A stretch of DNA of 64,000 nt, from positions 3,081 to 67,080 of the forward strand of contig CAJJDN010000163.1 of assembly GCA_905182985.1 (NCBI GenBank). The letters are read 5' to 3'. Both the position numbers and the translations under genes were made by a program. Of this stretch, positions 13,130-24,800 are shown in pieces. The stretch's first letter is position 1. Each line of letters begins with the position of its first letter. Below the pieces are notes generated by a model, which was given only the letters and a program-made list of their open reading frames with translations, did not search any database and had not been told where the DNA came from. The DNA is from Paramecium sonneborni. Taxonomy: Eukaryota > Ciliophora > Oligohymenophorea > Peniculida > Parameciidae.

Positions 13130-15085
13130 ATGGATAATAAATTTTTAAAAAATTTTTTCCTTAGTAGAGATGAATAGAAAAAATCTAAGCCTGATTAGAG
13201 AGTTATAATAGAGAAGAAACTATTATAATGTTTAAGATTTCCTAACAAATATTAAAACTAAGCTACTATTAGATTAGTGGAGGAATTTGCTTAGGAAAAT
13301 GGATTCACTATCTAAGACTCCATAAAATACTAACAGTATGAAATTCTAGGAAAACCAATTATTTTCCAACCAATAGTCCATGTCACTAAAGAAGAAAATT
13401 GGTTTGATATTTTTGAAAAATTTAAATCTGAAAATTTAAAAATCACACCTAATCAGAATTTATAAGAATTTAACAATTTAATTAAAAATTAATAAAAAAG
13501 TACCTGGGAAAAATTATCTTTAATATTAAAATAGAGATTTATGATTCATGATGCCAATGACTTCCCTGCTGTTAATCCTATAATAGGTAATGAAGATCAA
13601 GATGGAAATCTTTAATTTTTAATTGATGAAAATTTAATACCTCATAGAATTATCTTTAGGAATAAGGATGAATATGATTTAATGAACTGGTATGTAGATA
13701 ATAGAAATAAGAATGAATTAAATGTAATTACATAAGATTGGAATAAGTATATTAAAAATGTTTAACAACTTAGAGAGAAATAACCTGAAAGGTAAGAAAG
13801 AAAAATTATTTAAATCAATAATCAAATGCAAGTTGAGTAAGAATAATCCTCTAAATTAAATTAAAAATCTTAATAATAACATCAATTATAGAAAACTAAC
13901 AATGAACAATCTAGTTTAAATTTTGTTGAATTTTAATAAAAAAATATTTCATTTAGATAAGGAAATACTAATAATTCATCTAAAGTTAAGATCAAATCTA
14001 ATGAAAACTCTTAACTTTAATAATAAATACGAGAATCCGAAACAGTTGATTAATTAATTAATAATGATAAATATGTTTAATCCAATTAATTGACTGTGGA
14101 TGAACTAGCTTAATAAGTTCTAAGTAATATGGATTTATTTTAGAATAATGAACAAGCTACTCCTTAATAATATAATGATAGAGTTCTAATCACAGTCTAA
14201 TTTCCAGCAGAAATTAAAAAGAATTAAGCTATAAAATTTTTATAAACGGATAAAGATTCTGAGTTAGCAAAAGGTGTTATCTATCTAAATGGTTAAGAAT
14301 TATAGAAACTAGATTAAGAAATAGCTGATACCTTACAGAAAATTAGTTTTTCTATTAAGAAAATAAAAATAAATGGATAAGATTACTCTTTAAGCTCTCC
14401 TTTCTGTGTTATAACTAATAATATTCCTTTAAATTATGCTAGATAATGGTAGTTTTTCAAAGACAAATAAGCAGTGTAAGTTTATATTATTCATACTTAA
14501 ATTGTTTGGCTATTTCAATAATATCTACTTGATATAAACATGAGATCTTAAGCACAAACTTATATTTAAAAAGTTTAATAATCCTATATTGATAAGTGGT
14601 TAAAATTTATAAATTAGGAAAAAAATATATGGACCAGAACAACAAATGAATCTCTCATATTATTAGTTTAAACCCATAGTGATTAATTAATTCAAAATTC
14701 TGATGATAAGAATGCTGATAACTATGTTATAAAGCTTATTGAAGATATTTGGTTTGTATTTTCAGGTATTAAATAATATGTTCTATTTCATACTACATAT
14801 GAAGTAAAGTAAACAATCTTAACTTATATCTAAATTAAAGATGAATTGTTTCTACCTAATTTGAATACTGAAACTCTTCTAAAAGGCATGAAATAATTTG
14901 ATTTATGTATTTAGGATTCACCTATCTTTGAACCCAATGTCTCCCATGATGTTATTTGTTGGTTATGTTTTAGTAGTCATTCCTCCTGGGAGCAATTTTA
15001 TATCCATAAATGTAATACCAGTTAGGCTAAATAATCTTTCCACTAGGATCATCTACAGACTTGGAAACTGTCTAATTCCAAATGA
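13130..15085 (+). CDS. Unrecognised 651-aa protein with Gln/Asn-rich middle
   Basis: An intronless ciliate-code frame from ATG 13130 to TGA 15083-15085. Residues about 1-210 are a mixed globular region. About 210-330 are Gln/Asn/Ser-rich and probably disordered. The C-terminal 320 residues look globular again, with several Trp/Tyr-rich segments. Near the C-terminus lies a Cys/His cluster, CWLCFSSHSSWEQFYIHKC, which could bind zinc. I recognise no family. Codon usage and use of TAA/TAG for Gln throughout support a genuine nuclear ciliate gene. The second, truncated copy downstream is an assembly duplicate. Confidence 0.8.
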
Positions 15086-15100
15086 ATAATTATCATTCCA

Positions 15101-15129
15101 ATTATTATTATTATTATTATTATTATTAT
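15101..15129. repeat. (ATT)n microsatellite
   Basis: About nine perfect ATT units, 15 bp downstream of the TGA of the 651-aa gene. The same tract recurs at about 17020-17048 in the duplicate copy. Confidence 0.95.
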
Positions 15130-15672
15130 AAATTGTATAAAAAGGAAAAGTCAACATAAAAACTAATATATTAAATTTCTCATTCTTAGATTCTTAAGGT
15201 AGTGAAAATCAATAATAATAATAACAAAAAGAAATAAGATAATAAAGTAGAAAATTTTTTTCTTATATTATTAGGATTTTAGATAGTATTAAATAATTAT
15301 ATTTATTTAATTAAACTAATTATATGTAGTTTTAATAAAGTGTTTTATATATTATGCCATGAAAAATAAATTTAAAAGGTTGAAAAAAGGTATAGAATCA
15401 AAATATAAAATGCTTATTTTACAAAAAGTAGCTCTATAATTTTAGATAACTTGCACAAAATTGTATTTTAATATTTTCAGTAGTTGTTAAGATTATTAAT
15501 ATATTGAAATTGAACAAATTTTGGACTTTAAGACTATTTTAAAATTTTTTGAAGTAAATATTAAGATTATAAAGAGAATATTATATCTAATGTCAAACAA
15601 AAAGGTTGTGAATTTATTTTAAATAATTTATGAATTTATTGTAAATTGTAAATTTTAGAGGAGAAATTGAGN

Positions 15673-17004
15673 AAAAATGTTTAACAACTTAGAGAGAAAT
15701 AACCTGAAAGGTAAGAAAGAAAAATTATTTAAATCAATAATCAAATGCAAGTTGAGTAAGAATAATCCTCTAAATTAAATTAAAAATCTTAATAATAACA
15801 TCAATTATAGAAAACTAACAATGAACAATCTAGTTTAAATTTTGTTGAATTTTAATAAAAAAATATTTCATTTAGATAAGGAAATACTAATAATTCATCT
15901 AAAGTTAAGATCAAATCTAATGAAAACTCTTAACTTTAATAATAAATACGAGAATCCGAAACAGTTGATTAATTAATTAATAATGATAAATATGTTTAAT
16001 CCAATTAATTGACTGTGGATGAACTAGCTTAATAAGTTCTAAGTAATATGGATTTATTTTAGAATAATGAACAAGCTACTCCTTAATAATATAATGATAG
16101 AGTTCTAATCACAGTCTAATTTCCAGCAGAAATTAAAAAGAATTAAGCTATAAAATTTTTATAAACGGATAAAGATTCTGAGTTAGCAAAAGGTGTTATC
16201 TATCTAAATGGTTAAGAATTATAGAAACTAGATTAAGAAATAGCTGATACCTTACAGAAAATTAGTTTTTCTATTAAGAAAATAAAAATAAATGGATAAG
16301 ATTACTCTTTAAGCTCTCCTTTCTGTGTTATAACTAATAATATTCCTTTAAATTATGCTAGATAATGGTAGTTTTTCAAAGACAAATAAGCAGTGTAAGT
16401 TTATATTATTCATACTTAAATTGTTTGGCTATTTCAATAATATCTACTTGATATAAACATGAGATCTTAAGCACAAACTTATATTTAAAAAGTTTAATAA
16501 TCCTATATTGATAAGTGGTTAAAATTTATAAATTAGGAAAAAAATATATGGACCAGAACAACAAATGAATCTCTCATATTATTAGTTTAAACCCATAGTG
16601 ATTAATTAATTCAAAATTCTGATGATAAGAATGCTGATAACTATGTTATAAAGCTTATTGAAGATATTTGGTTTGTATTTTCAGGTATTAAATAATATGT
16701 TCTATTTCATACTACATATGAAGTAAAGTAAACAATCTTAACTTATATCTAAATTAAAGATGAATTGTTTCTACCTAATTTGAATACTGAAACTCTTCTA
16801 AAAGGCATGAAATAATTTGATTTATGTATTTAGGATTCACCTATCTTTGAACCCAATGTCTCCCATGATGTTATTTGTTGGTTATGTTTTAGTAGTCATT
16901 CCTCCTGGGAGCAATTTTATATCCATAAATGTAATACCAGTTAGGCTAAATAATCTTTCCACTAGGATCATCTACAGACTTGGAAACTGTCTAATTCCAA
17001 ATGA
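15673..17004 (+). pseudogene. Redundant copy of the 651-aa gene (assembly artefact)
   Basis: Begins exactly at codon 209 (AAA AAT GTT) after the N and ends at the same TGA (17002-17004). It has no start codon or promoter of its own and no sequence difference was seen, so it should not be counted as a gene. Confidence 0.85.
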
Positions 17005-17641
17005 ATAATTATCATTCCAATTATTATTATTATTATTATTATTATTATAAATTGTATAAAAAGGAAAAGTCAACATAAAAACTAATATATTAAATTTCTC
17101 ATTCTTAGATTCTTAAGGTAGTGAAAATCAATAATAATAATAACAAAAAGAAATAAGATAATAAAGTAGAAAATTTTTTTCTTATATTATTAGGATTTTA
17201 GATAGTATTAAATAATTATATTTATTTAATTAAACTAATTATATGTAGTTTTAATAAAGTGTTTTATATATTATGCCATGAAAAATAAATTTAAAAGGTT
17301 GAAAAAAGGTATAGAATCAAAATATAAAATGCTTATTTTACAAAAAGTAGCTCTATAATTTTAGATAACTTGCACAAAATTGTATTTTAATATTTTCAGT
17401 AGTTGTTAAGATTATTAATATATTGAAATTGAACAAATTTTGGACTTTAAGACTATTTTAAAATTTTTTGAAGTAAATATTAAGATTATAAAGAGAATAT
17501 TATATCTAATGTCAAACAAAAAGGTTGTGAATTTATTTTAAATAATTTATGAATTTATTGTAAATTGTAAATTTTAGAGGAGAAATTGAGAAAAATTGAG
17601 GATTTAAAAATTAAAGAGAAAAAAATAATAGTATAAGCAAA

Positions 17642-17990
17642 GATGGAAGATGAAAATTTAGAATAATAAATTTATTAACTAGTTAAAAAACAATGTGATA
17701 GAGTGCTAGATGTTAGATATAATTGATGAAATATAGGAGAGTATAATACTGATAAAATTTTAGATTTTTAGAGTGCTAAATCAAAATTTGAATATTTAGA
17801 AGAGAATAAAAATTTAAAATATGATTAAGATAATGAAGAAAAATAAGATTATGATTAAATTTAAAAGATTAATGATTTAAAGGATAAAATTGCAGATTCA
17901 AAAGAGTAAGAGAAAAGAAAGAAAGAAAAAGCAAGCATCCAACTCTACCTAAAGATATTGCAAATAAACTTTTCAAAAAATTTCACATTT
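17642..17990 (+). CDS. Coding-like Lys/Glu-rich fragment
   Basis: ATG at 17642 opens MEDENLEQQIYQLVKKQCDR. After an unresolved junction near 17705-17735 a second frame continues as charged helical sequence (LEENKNLKYDQDNEEKQDYD) to about 17940. A 25-nt GT..AG candidate intron exists, but the phase does not match, so either the gene is decayed or my splice model is wrong. It runs head-on into the gyrase remnant on the other strand. No family. Confidence 0.35.
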
Positions 17991-20790
17991 CTAAATCTAC
18001 TATAATTCTATGACTATATTTTACTGATGTTACTGCCAAAACTTGATTTTTACCTATATCCACCATGTAGATTTACTATTGAAAAACATTTAGCTCTACA
18101 TATTTAAATAGATAACATATATACTTTTTATCATCACATATTATAATCATGTCCATTTTCTAATTTGAACTCAATACAAGTTTTATAATACTCTATCATT
18201 TTCATCCTTTATTGATTTAGCAAATACAGAAAGTTTAATCTAAATAATATTAATAATTTTTCCCCATTTTTAAGTCTTATTAAGTTTAGTATTGCTTTAC
18301 TTATGCTTAGAAAAGAATAAGCTTATATTTTATAGACCTTGAAATATAAACTCCCTATATTTAAAAAAAATTATGATGTGTAGTAGTTACAAAAATCATC
18401 GTAAGCATTAATACCTGATTTTCCTTTTAGTTGTTTAACTTAATATTGTATTAATGAAGAACATTTTAGATATCCGCTTTGTATTGATCTCCTTTAGGAA
18501 GAAACCATGATCATATAAATTACTTTTGATATTTTCTTTAATTTTAGTCTTTTTTCATTAGAGAAACCTTATTTTATGATCTCAAATTATTTGTTAACTT
18601 CTTCTAGAAATCTAGATTTAGAATTTATTTAGGAGATGATATTGTTTCTCATTAATTAAAAAACCTAATTCATCAACTATTTTTTGTTTTCAAGACCTGT
18701 TAATCTTTGTTATCTCATGGCTAAGATTGCATTACAATGCTTAATGTTTTAAAAGTAATTTATTTGAATGTTCATTATTTCTCATAATTTTTGAAATATC
18801 TAGCAAATCAATAAAATTATCATCGCATGATGAAAAATTCCGCTTTTCTTTTAATAAAATTTATTTGAATTAATGGGGCTTTTGATCAACTTAAAATTTC
18901 AATGATTCTAATAATATTTTCTATTGACATGAACAATCCTACTTCTAAATGCGCTTTTGAGAATGCTTTATTGAAAAGGAATGAACTTCTGCAAGTAACG
19001 ACTTTTTCTTTAAAATAAATAAAAGATTTAGTGCTAAGATATAAATGCAAAGTATGCTTCCAAAGAAGTACGTTTATATAATCGACTCAATATGATATTT
19101 TGAATCAGAATAATGCATTTTATCTATTGCAGTTCTGATACCAAATTTATTTTATTCATCCTTAATTCCAGTGATTCCATCAATTATTTTATCTCTTGTT
19201 AATAATTCTAAACTTTTAACTATAATTCAGCTTTATTAATTTGATAAGGTATCTCAATTATAACTATTTTAACTATTTCTATTTTCNTATCCACCATGTA
19301 GATTTACTATTGAAAAACATTTAGCTCTACATATTTAAATAGATAACATATATACTTTTTATCATCACATATTATAATCATGTCCATTTTCTAATTTGAA
19401 CTCAATACAAGTTTTATAATACTCTATCATTTTCATCCTTTATTGATTTAGCAAATACAGAAAGTTTAATCTAAATAATATTAATAATTTTTCCCCATTT
19501 TTAAGTCTTATTAAGTTTAGTATTGCTTTACTTATGCTTAGAAAAGAATAAGCTTATATTTTATAGACCTTGAAATATAAACTCCCTATATTTAAAAAAA
19601 ATTATGATGTGTAGTAGTTACAAAAATCATCGTAAGCATTAATACCTGATTTTCCTTTTAGTTGTTTAACTTAATATTGTATTAATGAAGAACATTTTAG
19701 ATATCCGCTTTGTATTGATCTCCTTTAGGAAGAAACCATGATCATATAAATTACTTTTGATATTTTCTTTAATTTTAGTCTTTTTTCATTAGAGAAACCT
19801 TATTTTATGATCTCAAATTATTTGTTAACTTCTTCTAGAAATCTAGATTTAGAATTTATTTAGGAGATGATATTGTTTCTCATTAATTAAAAAACCTAAT
19901 TCATCAACTATTTTTTGTTTTCAAGACCTGTTAATCTTTGTTATCTCATGGCTAAGATTGCATTACAATGCTTAATGTTTTAAAAGTAATTTATTTGAAT
20001 GTTCATTATTTCTCATAATTTTTGAAATATCTAGCAAATCAATAAAATTATCATCGCATGATGAAAAATTCCGCTTTTCTTTTAATAAAATTTATTTGAA
20101 TTAATGGGGCTTTTGATCAACTTAAAATTTCAATGATTCTAATAATATTTTCTATTGACATGAACAATCCTACTTCTAAATGCGCTTTTGAGAATGCTTT
20201 ATTGAAAAGGAATGAACTTCTGCAAGTAACGACTTTTTCTTTAAAATAAATAAAAGATTTAGTGCTAAGATATAAATGCAAAGTATGCTTCCAAAGAAGT
20301 ACGTTTATATAATCGACTCAATATGATATTTTGAATCAGAATAATGCATTTTATCTATTGCAGTTCTGATACCAAATTTATTTTATTCATCCTTAATTCC
20401 AGTGATTCCATCAATTATTTTATCTCTTGTTAATAATTCTAAACTTTTAACTATAATTCAGCTTTATTAATTTGATAAGGTATCTCAATTATAACTATTT
20501 TAACTATTTCTATTTTCTTCTATTATTGCATTATAACATTTTTCGTAGTTTATATTTTGACATCCATTAGGGAACTCAGATGCTTGTAGGTATTTTTTAA
20601 ATACCTCTTGAATTATAATTTCGGGATTGACAACAAATGCTAAGTAGACATCTAATACCTCACCAAGATTTATGATTTGGGATATTAGTTGCCTTAAAGA
20701 CTGCTATTCCGCTAGTGGGCTGGTTCGATTATGAATTAAATGATTAGAAATTTGAAAGCCTAAATTGTTTAAGAAGTATAGTAACTTTAA
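17960..20790 (-). pseudogene. gyrA-like: Degenerate bacterial-type DNA gyrase subunit A (GyrA) gene
   Basis: Minus-strand translations match GyrA in order: GIAVFKATNIPNH at 20680-20722; LGEVLDVYLAFVVNPEIIIQ then ASEFPNG; PYQINKAEL-type sequence near 20490; DGITGIKDE at about 20400-20430; VVTCRSSFLFNKAFSKAH at about 20185-20240; AILAMRQQRLTGLENKKQ at about 19925-19965; the pinwheel motifs SGYLKCSSLIQYQVKQLKGK and LYFKVYKIQAYS; then NGEKLL. The MRxQRLTGLE helix and the C-terminal GYxKR/YRxQxxGGKG-type blade are gyrase/topo IV features absent from eukaryotic topo II. An inserted segment before AILAMR resembles the alphaproteobacterial form. Single-base frameshifts (about 20668-20672 and before AILAMR) and internal TGAs break it. 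No bacterial neighbour gene was seen. Origin could be mitochondrial-targeted gyrase or an endosymbiont. Confidence 0.75.
18057..20517. repeat. Exact 1230-bp direct duplication around N (19287)
   Basis: 18057-19286 equals 19288-20517. It lies inside the gyrA-like remnant, so GyrA motifs appear twice (for example AILAMR also at about 18695-18733). Reading 20790 to 19288 and then continuing at 18056 gives one copy in the right order. Confidence 0.9.
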
Positions 20791-21823
20791 GATGCAGATG
20801 AAAAATAATAAAGGTTTGCTTATGTATATAATTAGCATCTAATGTGCGGCTTAATTGCAACTTAAAAAATATTAAACAACATTGTGTCTCATTAAATTGA
20901 TATCTTCACAAAAATATATGACTCCTTCAAACTTCTCTTAATTATGAGTATTTATTATATTCTTTTTAAGAAAATCATTAGAATTTAATTTCCGAGATAG
21001 TTTCTTCAGAAAGATTCCAAAATCAATGAATTTTTTTATAAATTGAGATAGTTTAAATTTTTAATTAAGAGTAGAGATATTCAGATTTGGAATCTTTTTT
21101 ATATCTTCATCGAAATCTTCTTTTTTTTGCAAATCGAGTATAGAAATATTTATACATTATTTTATAAATCAAATTAATAATTACTAAATTTAGGAATCTG
21201 ATAATCTTAATCATAATTCACAGAAGTTTAATTAATCGATTTGTTTCACAATTAAGTTTAATCTGAAAATACTGCAACTCATAACTACATTAGATAAAAT
21301 AATAAATATAAAACATTTATTATATGATAAAATATTTATAATTTAGATTCCTGGCTTCAAGAATTGTATTATTTTAAAGATATTTGATTTCATTCTATAT
21401 TTGATTCCCCCTTTTATTTAAATATTAATTTTTTATAAGTATTTGCAAAAATAATTGAGTTGACTTTTAATGATGTATATATTGATTGTTGAAAACTTCA
21501 CCTGATTATTACTTTCTTAATATCCTTATTTAAAATTACACAAGGTACATAAAAAGTAAATCTATGAGCATTTTAAAGATTTCTGTGTTGGGCTAGTTAG
21601 TATTTTTGCATGATTTTAATTATTTATTTAATTACCAAACTAGTCACTATGGGTATAATCATCCTTAATAAAAATATAAAAAAAATTTATTGTTTGATAG
21701 AGTTAATTCAAATTAAATTATTGTGATTTATTTTATCATTAACAATTTTAAATAATTAAATAACAATTCTTTCAAATTAATTAAGTTTCCTTATTCTTTC
21801 AATATTTAAAATTTAAAGAAGTC
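20791..21823 (-). other. Gene-poor spacer with a 230-codon open frame
   Basis: A minus-strand frame without TGA runs from about 21150 and flows into the GyrA-like frame. Its first part reads KEDFDEDIKKIPNLNISTLN and EKFEGVIYFCEDINLMRHNV, which look coding but resemble neither GyrA nor the upstream surface protein. It could be the last exon of the giant gene, an N-terminal extension of the gyrase remnant, or a separate scrap. Confidence 0.3.
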
Positions 21824-24800
21824 TCATACTTTTAGGAATTACTCTACATATATTTTTAATTGTGAAAAAATCTTTTAATTAAATATTTATGCTCTTCTAA
21901 TAAACATACTAAAGCTTTTTTCATATTATAATTTATATGGTAATGCAGAGACAAAATTCATTGTAAATATTGGGGCTATAGGATTGTTTTTATTTTAATC
22001 AAAAGATTCTAAAAAATGTAATCCATGAAATGAAACTTTTGGGTATTTATTTTAAACATTTTACAATCTTTAATTGTTGAATTATTGAATGTTATTGGGT
22101 TAACTAATTAAAATTTTAATTTTAGACATATAAAGCCCTTGATTTAATTTGGAAAAATTACTAAGAAATTTAATAATTAAATTTTTAATAAAAAATAATG
22201 ATTTATAATCATATTCTTGAAAATTCATCAAATATTTCCTCTAAGCTGGAATGCATCACAAAAAAATGGATTAAATGATAAAATGGATTTAGTTCCATAT
22301 TTTTCAAGCTTGTTGCAATTAATCTATAAAGTATTATTCTGCAACCGATTATAAATGGTTCAACCAAAACTTATGATATAATAACACTCCCTGAATGGAT
22401 TATGGCAATTAAATATTTTTCAGATTATATTTATGTTCTAAATAATATAAATTTAATACTTAAATAAATATAATATTAAGAGGATAAGATTGGGAAGCAT
22501 CAAAAATATGATTAGAATAAACTAACTTATAAAAGCGGCAATTCTTTTAAATCTATATATTGCTTCAATTATTTTATAAAAGATTCTCAAAATCATAAGT
22601 AAGATAGGATTTGCAATTATAAATACTATGATATAAGTATTTATAATTTTAATCTTATAACATTCAATTATAGCTAAAGTCAAAAGTATTTAAAATTAAG
22701 AAGAAATTTCCAAAATCCTGTAACTAAGATGAATGTTTTTGTCTTTATAATAAAATAATGAAATGCTTTGATGAATTAACTAATAATAAATAACAAAATT
22801 ACTTTTGCATTTATTTTGAATATATTTTTAAATCCTCTATACATCATTTTATTCTGATCTATTAAATCTAAATTTCTTCTTGTAGGAATAGTTTCTTCTG
22901 TTTACAATTAATATTTGAAATTCTTAATTAATTAATAAACATAGATTATGAAAAATATCAACGTTAATGTACCAGTACTTGCTATTAAATCAGTAAAATA
23001 ATCATATAAGGTTGCCATATCATAATTTAATATTATTTCATTACTAATATCTACATTTGTTAATGTAAAATTTGTAGAAGATACTAAAAATATTTCTCCA
23101 AATCGAGAACATTCACATCTTATTTCTATAACAGCATTTTTTGTTATTCCAGTCAAATCGCATAGATAAAATTATCCAGATAGAGTTTTCTAGATGCATT
23201 GAATTTGGTGTTATTCAATTGTTTATATGTTACTTTAGCAAATACTAAAAGATTCAAATGAAGTGCTGTATACAGATTAAAAATCTTCAAATAAAATATA
23301 TCTTCCTTTATAAATATTTTTAAATTAAATTTTATAGAAACTTTTCGGATAAATTTGTAATTTTTGAACTTTAAATTATTTTTGAAGGATATTATCTAAA
23401 TCTGGCATAAATCTTAATGGATTACTTTTTAGGTGAATAGATTCCAATTAAATAAAATCTATCAAATAATCTTCTTTAGTTGATTCTACATGAAATTAAT
23501 AGTTAAAAAGTTATTTTTTAGTTCTTTTCATCTACCAAATAATCTCATTACCTTGAAGAATAAATGCTTTATTGTTAACAATAATTGTATTTTGTATCTC
23601 TTCTCCTACTTTTTCGATGATTTTTAATAATTCATCTATCGTCTAATAAATCTATATTTATTTTTAATTAATTTTTGATAAACTTGAATAAATTTCATCA
23701 AAATAATATACTAAATTTATCATGCCAGTTAATGAATATTAGAGCTATTCATAGATTTCTTCATTCCAAATGTATTAATTTTCAAGAAGTTCCTCTTCAC
23801 TTTGATTTTTCATTTTCTGAAAATACTTTAAAGTTGAATTCAATAAAATTGAATTTTCTTTTAATTGCTTTAATAATTAAGGTGTGTCATAAGTTGTTTA
23901 CGTTTTTTGTGATGTAACAACAATACTAGATGAATTAAGATCAAAACATCTATTTTCATTTAAATCACCTAGATTTTAAGATATAGATTATGCTTCAAAT
24001 ATTGAAAATTGTTAATAAAGTTTTATTGCTTAAAATTTTAAAATATTGTCCATTTAATTTTGTAAAATTTATAAGTAAAGTAAATCATTATAAATTTATT
24101 TATGTAGATTAGTACATTTTAGATTCATAGATTCAAATAGCATTACTATTTTATTTTATAGATTTAAATTCTAAAATTAAATTTAAGCACAGTCTATTTA
24201 TGCAGGTTTCGGTGCAATAGTTTCATAAATTTATGTTATTGATCCTCCATTATCAAGAATTTAAACAAGAATTCCAATTTTAGAAGAATCTACTGAGGTA
24301 GGAACTTGTATTTAGAATTAATTATTATTTTAATAAGGTTTAAGTGTCAAGGAGTTATCCAATTAACCTTCTAAAAATGATTATAAATCAACTTCTCTTA
24401 AAAATATCTTGAGTTAATATTTGTATGGTGAATCAGCAGAATTCATACATGAAATTAAAACTATGATATTTGTAAGTGCTAAATCACTCTAATTATTAAT
24501 TAATATTTTCTAACAGACAGGAGGCCGATTTAATGTTAATTTAATATTATTCATGCTAGGCATTATATTATTAGAATATTATGCTGTTAATTTAAGATTT
24601 ATTTTATCCCCATACCTTAACTCCTTCAAAATATTAAATAATTTAAATGAATGTGAAATATATTTTGGTTAAAGTATCTCGATTATTTCATATTCATAAA
24701 TAATAGCAATTTATTGATCTACTAAATATGGTTTTTATGTAAATGGGATAAGATATGTAAAATTTAACAGTTCATAATTATTAATCTTTCTCATTAAATA

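Larger units (their letters stand above)
13754..17590. repeat. Exact 1918-bp direct duplication around N (15672)
   Basis: 13754-15671 equals 15673-17590 with one N between. The duplicate repeats codons 209-652 of the 651-aa gene and its 3' flank. It is the longest of the eight N-centred overlaps. Confidence 0.9.

Noticed and set aside
14898..15089. Standard-code ORF beginning MIYVFRIHLSLN, and its twin at 16817-17008
   Set aside because: A shadow frame of the 651-aa protein's C-terminus; the real frame uses TAA/TAG as Gln and has protein-like composition. The twin exists only through the assembly duplication.
17925..18060. Plus-strand peptide resembling a class III cyclase (LPKDIANKLFKKFHI, then LYFTDVTAKT)
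   Set aside because: It is broken by TGA right after the match and lies antisense to the tail of the gyrA-like remnant, which shows far longer ordered similarity on the other strand. Probably chance.
22680..22682. TGA at 22680-22682 as the end of the surface-protein gene
   Set aside because: It disappears when a 23-nt intron near 22.77 kb is removed, after which clear membrane-helix coding continues to 21824.
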